In this document: one piece after another, positions 58,230 through 64,000 of the stretch | Layout of the letters: every line of letters starts with the position of its first letter | Position numbering within the stretch: the stretch's first letter is position 1 | Assembly (NCBI RefSeq): GCF_009765215.1 | Contig: NZ_VLNV01000005.1 | Location: 310,001-374,000 of the forward strand | Origin: Lysobacter prati | GTDB taxonomy: Bacteria; Pseudomonadota; Gammaproteobacteria; Xanthomonadales; Xanthomonadaceae | Reading direction: 5' to 3' | Length of the DNA: 64,000 nt | Made by a program: the position numbers and the translations under genes | The notes under the pieces: model-generated | The model's input: only the letters and a program-made list of their open reading frames with translations | Databases searched by the model: none | What the model was told of the DNA's origin: nothing

Positions 58230-59488
58230 GTTCGCCCTCCGCACGTCCGCGCATCGTTGTCGTCGGCGGTGGCTTCGGTGGCCTATGGGCCACGCGCGCA
58301 CTCTCTGGTGACGATGTCGATATCACGCTGATCGACCGGCGCAACCACCACCTGTTCCAGCCGCTGCTCTACCAGGTCGCCACGGCCGGGCTGTCGTCTC
58401 CCGACATCGCCGCGCCGCTGCGCCATATCCTGCGCAACCAGCGCAACGTGGAGGTGCGCCTGGGCGAAGTCACCGGCATCGACATGCCGTCGCGCGCGGT
58501 CACGCTCGCCGATGGCGAGCGGCTTCCCTATGACTGCCTGCTGCTCGCCAGTGGCGCCACCCACGCGTACTTCGGTCATGACGAATGGAGCCGCGATGCG
58601 CCGGGACTGAAGACGCTCGACGATGCTCTGGCGATCCGGCGGCGCCTGCTGCTGGCATTCGAGCAGGCCGAGGCCTGCGACGACCCGCAGGAGCGTGCTG
58701 CATTGCTGAGCTTTGCCGTCGTCGGTGGCGGCCCGACGGGCGTCGAACTGGCCGGCACGCTGGCCGAGATTGCACGGCACACGCTCAAGCGCGAGTTCCG
58801 AAACATCGATCCGTCGCATGCACGCGTGCGGCTGATCGAAGCCGGGCCGCGCGTGCTCGCCTCGTTTCCGGAGTCGCTGTCGGCCAAGGCGCAACGGCAA
58901 CTGGAGAAGCTCGGCGTCGAAGTCGTGACCGGCACGCCGGTCAGCGCGATCGATGGGCGTGGCTTCGCCCTCGGCGATCAGTTCGTGCCCGCGCGCACCG
59001 TGCTGTGGGCCGCCGGCGTCGCCGCTTCGCCGCTGGGAGCCCTGCTGGGCGTCGAACGCGATCGCGCCGGGCGCGTGCCGGTGGCGTCCGATCTGAGCGT
59101 GCCTGGGCATCCGGAGATATTCATTGCCGGCGACCTCGCCAGCGTCGTGCAGGACGGCAAGCCCGTGCCCGGCGTGGCACCGGCGGCCAAGCAGATGGGT
59201 GCGCACGTGGCCATGGCGATCCGTGCCCGGCTATCCGGCAAACCCGCGCCGGCTTTCCGCTATCGCGACTTCGGCAACCTCGCCACCATCGGCCGCATGG
59301 CCGCGGTGGTCGATCTGCACGGGTTCAAGCTCTCAGGACTGCTGGCGTGGTGGTTCTGGCTGGCCGCGCATGTGTTCTTCCTGATCGGCTTCCGCAACCG
59401 GATCATCGTGCTGATCAACTGGGCATGGGCGTACTGGAGCTACCAGCGGCACGCGCGGATCATCCTGGGGCAGGACAAGGCGACGTAA
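58226..59488 (+). CDS. type II NADH dehydrogenase (NDH-2) family FAD oxidoreductase
   Basis: 420 residues. FAD-binding dinucleotide fold at the N-terminus (IVVVGGGFGGLWATRAL), NAD-binding fold in the middle (FAVVGGGPTGVELAGTLAE), and IFIAGDLASV for FAD. The C-terminal ~60 residues have a hydrophobic stretch (LLAWWFWLAAHVFFLIGFRNRIIVL) that anchors NDH-2 to the membrane. It feeds electrons from NADH to quinone without pumping protons. ATGA overlap with the transporter gene; AAGGAG ribosome site. Confidence 0.93.
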   Translation: MSSPSARPRIVVVGGGFGGLWATRALSGDDVDITLIDRRNHHLFQPLLYQVATAGLSSPDIAAPLRHILRNQRNVEVRLGEVTGIDMPSRAVTLADGERLPYDCLLLASGATHAYFGHDEWSRDAPGLKTLDDALAIRRRLLLAFEQAEACDDPQERAALLSFAVVGGGPTGVELAGTLAEIARHTLKREFRNIDPSHARVRLIEAGPRVLASFPESLSAKAQRQLEKLGVEVVTGTPVSAIDGRGFALGDQFVPARTVLWAAGVAASPLGALLGVERDRAGRVPVASDLSVPGHPEIFIAGDLASVVQDGKPVPGVAPAAKQMGAHVAMAIRARLSGKPAPAFRYRDFGNLATIGRMAAVVDLHGFKLSGLLAWWFWLAAHVFFLIGFRNRIIVLINWAWAYWSYQRHARIILGQDKAT

Positions 59489-59494
59489 AAACAA

Positions 59495-59518
59495 AACGGC
59501 CCGGTTTCCCGGGCCGTT
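59495..59518. terminator. shared terminator between NDH-2 and rpoH
   Basis: Stem AACGGCCCGG/CCGGGCCGTT with a 4-base loop. On the minus strand it is followed by TTTTGTTTTT, so it is strongest for rpoH; the plus-strand side has only a short T run. Confidence 0.85.
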
Positions 59519-59541
59519 CTGCATGTCGCAACTGCCGATGC

Positions 59542-60432
<891 letters not shown>

Positions 60433-60442
60433 GGCAGGCATC

Positions 60443-60469
60443 TTAGCAGTCGGGTTGTAGGACTGCTAA
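60443..60469. promoter_or_regulatory. CIRCE-like inverted repeat upstream of rpoH
   Basis: TTAGCAGTC (60443-60451), a 9-nt spacer, and its exact complement GACTGCTAA (60461-60469). The classical CIRCE/HrcA operator is TTAGCACTC-N9-GAGTGCTAA; here both arms carry the same matched C-to-G change, so symmetry and spacing are kept. It overlaps the predicted -10 and start site of the rpoH promoter. HrcA binding is inferred. Confidence 0.6.
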
Positions 60470-60485
60470 AGGCCCTGGAAGTTCC
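60458..60485 (-). promoter_or_regulatory. sigma-E-type promoter of rpoH
   Basis: On the minus strand: GGAACTT (60485-60479), a 16-nt spacer, then TCCTA (60462-60458), fitting the GGAACTT-N15/16-TCNNA pattern of RpoE promoters. The start point would be about 20 nt before the rpoH ATG. E. coli rpoH also has a sigma-E promoter. Confidence 0.6.
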
Positions 60486-60546
60486 GCACTGTTGCGGTGG
60501 CAGAACAATGTAACCATTCAGGTTGGCGATCGTGCCGCAGGCGCAG

Positions 60547-61266
60547 TCAGACGGCCAGCTGGCTCAGGGGCGGCAGCGACCAGTCGATTCCGCCCTGCCC
60601 GCGTCGCTGCAGGTACTCGTTGGCGGCCGAAAAGTGGCCGCAGCCGAGGAACCCGCGGTGGGCCGATAGCGGCGACGGATGCGGCGCCTTGAGTACCCGG
60701 TGCCGGCGCGAATCGATGACCTTGCCCTTGGCCTGGGCGTAGGCGCCCCAGAGCAGGAATACCATGCCCTCGCGCTCGCGGTTGAGGGTGTCGACGACGT
60801 GGTCGGTGAATCCCTCCCAGCCCTTGCCCTGATGGGCGCCGGCGCGGCCTTCCTCGACCGTCAGAACGGCATTGAGCAGCAGCACGCCGCGACGCGCCCA
60901 GGGCAGCAGGCAACCGTGGTCGGGCCGGGTGATCCCCAGGTCGCGCTCGATTTCCTTGTAGATGTTGAGCAGCGACGGCGGCACCGGCACGCCGGGCAGC
61001 ACCGAGAAGCACAGGCCATGGGCCTGGCCGTGGCCGTGGTACGGATCCTGGCCGAGGATGACGACCTTGGCCGCGTCGAACGGCGTCGCGTCGAAGGCGG
61101 CAAAGATGCTCGGGCCGGGCGGATAGACATTGGCGCCGGCGGCCTTGCGCTCGCGCAGGAAGTTCGACAACGCCTGCATGTCGGGACGTTGCAGGTAGTC
61201 GCCCATCCGCTCCTTCCAGGAAGGCTCGAGTGCGATCCTGTGGGCGCGCTCGTCGCCGTCGTTCAT
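60547..61266 (-). CDS. ung: uracil-DNA glycosylase
   Basis: 239 residues, family 1 UNG. The water-activating loop is [10 protein letters not shown] with D74, and the minor-groove loop [10 protein letters not shown] carries H196. It removes uracil from DNA at the start of base excision repair. The ATG overlaps the stop of the upstream receiver protein (ATGA), an uncommon partner for ung. About 100 nt from rpoH. Confidence 0.97.
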   Translation of the reverse strand: MNDGDERAHRIALEPSWKERMGDYLQRPDMQALSNFLRERKAAGANVYPPGPSIFAAFDATPFDAAKVVILGQDPYHGHGQAHGLCFSVLPGVPVPPSLLNIYKEIERDLGITRPDHGCLLPWARRGVLLLNAVLTVEEGRAGAHQGKGWEGFTDHVVDTLNREREGMVFLLWGAYAQAKGKVIDSRRHRVLKAPHPSPLSAHRGFLGCGHFSAANEYLQRRGQGGIDWSLPPLSQLAV

Positions 61267-62105
61267 GCGTCCAGCGTCGCCTGCTCCGGCAGGCGCGACA
61301 GGCGCAGCTGGAACAGCGTCTTGGTGATCAGCAGGCGCTCTTCGATCGGCTTGAGCACCAGGTCGTTGGCGCCGGCGCGCAGCAGCGCGCTCTGGTTGTG
61401 GGCATTGGCATCGCCGGTCATCACCAGCACCGGCAGGCGACGCTTGCCGTGGCCGAAGTCCTGGCGCAGGCGTTCGAGCAGGTCGTTGCCGCTGAGCGCG
61501 CCCTTCAGATAGACGTCGGTCAGCACCAGGTCGGCGCCGATGTCGTCCTGGCCGCGGCGCGTCTCGAGGAATTCCAGCGCTTCCTCGACGCCGATGAAGT
61601 GCAGCACGCTCAGGCCGGCACGTTCGAGCATGCGCTTGGTCGCCAGCGCGACGACCTTGCTGTCCTCGACGTAGAGCACGCGCGCGCCGGGGATCGGCTG
61701 CGGGTGCACGTAGCCGCGGATGAAGGCCGCCAGCGCGGTGTGGCCCAGCGCCTTGTCAAAATAGTCGGTGACGTCTTCGGTGAAGCTGCGCGATTCCAGG
61801 TGCGACTGCGCATCACCGGACACCACGATGATCGGCACATAGGCCTGACCGGCCGACTCGCGCACCGCCCGCGCAAGCGCGATGCCATCACCATCGGGCA
61901 GCGACAGCGATGTGGTGACCAGGTCGACTGCGCCTGCTTCGAGCGCAGCGCGCGCCTCGGCAATGCCGGCGCAGGGCACGACCACCGCATCAGCGAGTTC
62001 GCGCGTGAGCACGTCGCCGATGAGCTTGCGCACCAGCTTGGAACCGTCCACGACCATGATCCGCGGCGCGGTGCTGGCGAGGTGGCGAAGATCGTGGGAG
62101 GTCAT
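61263..62105 (-). CDS. tandem receiver-domain response regulator, first receiver degenerate
   Basis: 280 residues, two REC domains and no output domain. REC2 (about 141-265) is complete: E147/D148, phospho-acceptor D197 (DLVLTDVYL), T230 and K252 (LVLKP). REC1 (about 13-135) has D20-G21 instead of an acidic pair and S66 in place of the phospho-acceptor aspartate ([12 protein letters not shown]), though K118 remains. REC1 therefore probably cannot be phosphorylated and may act in binding or dimerisation. Coupled to ung by overlap and 11 nt downstream of ftsX. Confidence 0.88.
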   Translation of the reverse strand: MTSHDLRHLASTAPRIMVVDGSKLVRKLIGDVLTRELADAVVVPCAGIAEARAALEAGAVDLVTTSLSLPDGDGIALARAVRESAGQAYVPIIVVSGDAQSHLESRSFTEDVTDYFDKALGHTALAAFIRGYVHPQPIPGARVLYVEDSKVVALATKRMLERAGLSVLHFIGVEEALEFLETRRGQDDIGADLVLTDVYLKGALSGNDLLERLRQDFGHGKRRLPVLVMTGDANAHNQSALLRAGANDLVLKPIEERLLITKTLFQLRLSRLPEQATLDA

Positions 62106-62116
62106 GCGTTCACTGC

Positions 62117-63094
62117 TTACGAAATGGGCCGGGTCTGGCGCAGGTAATGACCGGTCACGAGACCGGCGCCGATCCAGCCGAGCAGGCCGGACCCGAAGAC
62201 GATGGCGGCTGCCTGGCGCAGGTCGAAGCCGCGCAGGGTGAAGCTGCTGCCATAACTGCGGGCGAGATCGGCCAGCGGGGCGCGCAGCGCCAGGTCGGCC
62301 GCGGTCAGCAGCGCCAGCGCGATCGCGCCTGCGACCAGGCCGTAGCTCAGGCCCAGATAAAGGAAGGGACGACGAATGAAGCCGTCGGTGGCGCCGAGCT
62401 GCTGCAGCACGGCGATTTCCTCGCGGCGCGACTGGATGTCCAGGCGCACGGTGTTGCCGACCACCAGCAGCGCACCCAGGCCGAGCAGGATCGCCAGCAC
62501 CCAGGCCAGGCGCACGCCGAAGCGCAACCAGCTGTCCAGGCGTTGGCGCCAGCCGGCGTCGTGCTGGACGACGTCGACCTCGGGCAGGTTCGTCAGTGAG
62601 GCGGCGAGCATCGCTTCGTCGCCCTTCGGGCTGACGATCAGCACGCTCGGCAACGGGTTGCCTTCAACCGCGGAGATCGCCTCGCCGAGGCCACTGTGTT
62701 CGCGCAACTCCTGCATGCCCTGCTCGGGCGTGCGCAGCTCCAGCGCGGCGACGTCGGCGCGGCCACGCAGTTCGTCGGCGAGCGCACGGGCACGGTCGAG
62801 TGCGACCGCCGGCTTGAGGAACAGGCTGATCTGGCGCGCCTGCTGCACCGAGCCGGTGAAGCGCTCGATGTTGCCCAGCGCCGCCCACAGGCCCAGCGGC
62901 AGCGTGATCGCCACCGCCATCACGCCGATCGTCAGCGCGGTCGCCCAGGGCTTGTGGAACATGCGGCCGAGGCTGGCAACCAGGCTGTAAAGGTGGTGAT
63001 CGAACCAGGTGCCCAGGCGCGAACGCGGCGCCTGCGGGCGCGCCTTGGCGGCCGGGGCCTGCGGCTTGGTCGCTTCCGGTGAGGACGCGCTCAC
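62117..63094 (-). CDS. ftsX: cell division protein FtsX (permease-like)
   Basis: 325 residues, GTG start at 63094 overlapping the ftsE stop (GTGA). An Ala/Pro-rich N-terminus, one helix at about 53-73, a periplasmic domain, then three helices (about 205-225, 250-275, 295-315) give the FtsX four-helix plan. With FtsE it activates periplasmic amidases at the septum through its large extracellular loop. Confidence 0.96.
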   Translation of the reverse strand: MSASSPEATKPQAPAAKARPQAPRSRLGTWFDHHLYSLVASLGRMFHKPWATALTIGVMAVAITLPLGLWAALGNIERFTGSVQQARQISLFLKPAVALDRARALADELRGRADVAALELRTPEQGMQELREHSGLGEAISAVEGNPLPSVLIVSPKGDEAMLAASLTNLPEVDVVQHDAGWRQRLDSWLRFGVRLAWVLAILLGLGALLVVGNTVRLDIQSRREEIAVLQQLGATDGFIRRPFLYLGLSYGLVAGAIALALLTAADLALRAPLADLARSYGSSFTLRGFDLRQAAAIVFGSGLLGWIGAGLVTGHYLRQTRPIS

Positions 63095-63777
63095 TGGGCC
63101 AGGTCCTGGGGCGAGATGTCGTCGACCAGGCGACCCTGGTTGAGCACGAGCACGCGCTTCTTCATGCGCTTGACCAGTGTCAGGTCGTGGCTGGCGACGA
63201 GCACGCTGGTGCCGCGCTCGGGCAAAGACTCGAACAGCGCCATGATTTCGGCCGACAACGTGGGGTCGAGATTGCCCGTCGGTTCATCCGCGACCAGCAG
63301 GCGCGGTTCGCCGACGATGGCGCGGGCAATGCCGACGCGCTGCTGTTCGCCGGCAGACAACTGCGTCGGCAGGGCTTCGGCACGCGCGCCCAGGCCGACC
63401 TTGTCGAGCACGCTGCGAACGCGCTTGCCGATGTCGCCACGGCGCAGGCCGCGCAGGATCAGCGGCAGGGCAACGTTGTCGGCGACGCTGCGGTCGGCGA
63501 GCAGGCGGTGGTCCTGGAAGACGACGCCGACATCGCGCCGATGCAGGGCGATGCGACGGCCGCGAACCTTGAGCAGGTTGCGGTCGCCGAACAGCACGGC
63601 ACCGCGGCTGGGCCGCTCGGACAGATGGATGAGTTTGAGCAGGGTGCTCTTGCCGGCACCGGAATGGCCGGTCACGAACAGCATCTCGCCCGGCGCCACT
63701 TCAAAGCTGACTTCGCTCAGAGCGTCGTGGCCGCCGCTGTATCGCTTGCTGACATTGTCGAAGCGCAGGACGCTCAT
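63091..63777 (-). CDS. ftsE: cell division ATP-binding protein FtsE
   Basis: 228 residues, ABC ATPase: Walker A GHSGAGKST (37-45), signature LSAGEQQRVGIARAI, Walker B RLLVADEPTGNLDP and the switch histidine in LVASHD. It partners FtsX at the division site. First gene of the ftsE-ftsX-receiver-ung run. ATG at 63777. Confidence 0.97.
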   Translation of the reverse strand: MSVLRFDNVSKRYSGGHDALSEVSFEVAPGEMLFVTGHSGAGKSTLLKLIHLSERPSRGAVLFGDRNLLKVRGRRIALHRRDVGVVFQDHRLLADRSVADNVALPLILRGLRRGDIGKRVRSVLDKVGLGARAEALPTQLSAGEQQRVGIARAIVGEPRLLVADEPTGNLDPTLSAEIMALFESLPERGTSVLVASHDLTLVKRMKKRVLVLNQGRLVDDISPQDLAQ

Positions 63778-63887
63778 CGCTCACCGGTGCTTGCTGATGC
63801 CACCAAGTATCGGTGGCGCGGGCAAGGAAGGCCAGCGGCGGTACCGGTAGCGGTACGAAATCCGCGACGGTGATCGGAATTGCAGAT

Positions 63888-63995
63888 CCTTCTCCCGCTC
63901 GCGGGAGAAGGTGCCCGGAGGGCGGATGAGGGCGCTTTTGCGCTTGCTGCGCTTCTTCCCTCACCCCAACCCCTCTCCCGCAAGCGGGAGAGGGG
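63888..63995. repeat. REP-type pair of long perfect hairpins
   Basis: Hairpin one has 11-bp arms CCTTCTCCCGC/GCGGGAGAAGG (63888-63911). Hairpin two has 12-bp arms CCCCTCTCCCGC/GCGGGAGAGGGG (63970-63995). They are related in sequence and face the end of the window, upstream of ftsE. Typical dispersed REP doublet. No gene in the last 220 bases. Confidence 0.8.
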
Positions 63996-64000
63996 CTCAG

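Overview
The window is about 64 kb of GC-rich bacterial chromosome, roughly two thirds G+C. It is densely packed, with many 1-8 nt gene overlaps (ATGA and GTGA junctions). The gene content and order point to the family Xanthomonadaceae, with a Lysobacter/Luteimonas/Xanthomonas-like organism most likely. Supporting signs are the LysM-dprA-smg-topA block divergent from def-fmt-rsmB, the TonB-dependent receptors, the DUF3106, DUF3667 and DUF4286 families, and several REP-type palindromic elements. The genus is an inference. No rRNA, tRNA, CRISPR array, prophage or transposase was seen.

Layout. (1) 1-6.5 kb: a sugar-acid-type catabolic locus with a TonB-dependent receptor (cut by the window edge), a DHDPS-family lyase, an enolase-superfamily dehydratase, an MFS acid-sugar transporter and an IclR regulator. 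Three copies of one 15-bp palindrome sit at its three promoter regions. (2) 6.5-9.2 kb: a complex inverted-repeat element, then rpoD and dtd. (3) 9.2-16.7 kb: envelope genes, namely a lipid A-type acyltransferase, two bPH2 proteins, a CDP-glycerol-phosphotransferase-like protein, two family-2 glycosyltransferases and an ArnT-like glycosyltransferase. (4) 16.8-26.3 kb: rsmB-fmt-def, divergent from LysM protein-dprA-smg-topA-tsaC-like. (5) 26.4-35 kb: exported DUF1579 and DUF4124 proteins, two alpha/beta hydrolases, a PLP decarboxylase, a CPBP protease and a BASS transporter. (6) 35-40.6 kb: an iron-uptake-type operon with a TonB siderophore receptor carrying a one-base frameshift, two small membrane proteins, a PepSY protein and a JmjC-like cupin behind a Fur-box-like palindrome. 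(7) 40.6-49 kb: SDR, lipoprotein, sppA, MATE pump, DUF3667/DUF4286 pair, and a sigma-like/TM protein with DUF3106. (8) 49-56.7 kb: an AT-rich spacer with paired DnaA boxes, priA, a membrane-bound spermidine-synthase homologue, an exported PIMT, a NYN protein and transaldolase with a LacI-type operator. (9) 56.8-64 kb: an MHS transporter with NDH-2, then rpoH-ung-tandem receiver protein-ftsX-ftsE on the minus strand.

Most striking observations: a CIRCE-like inverted repeat overlapping a sigma-E-type promoter directly upstream of rpoH; a self-contained IclR regulon with three operator copies and an atypical lyase active site; a receiver pair with one dead domain translationally coupled to ung; and a perfect inverted pair of DnaA boxes in front of priA.
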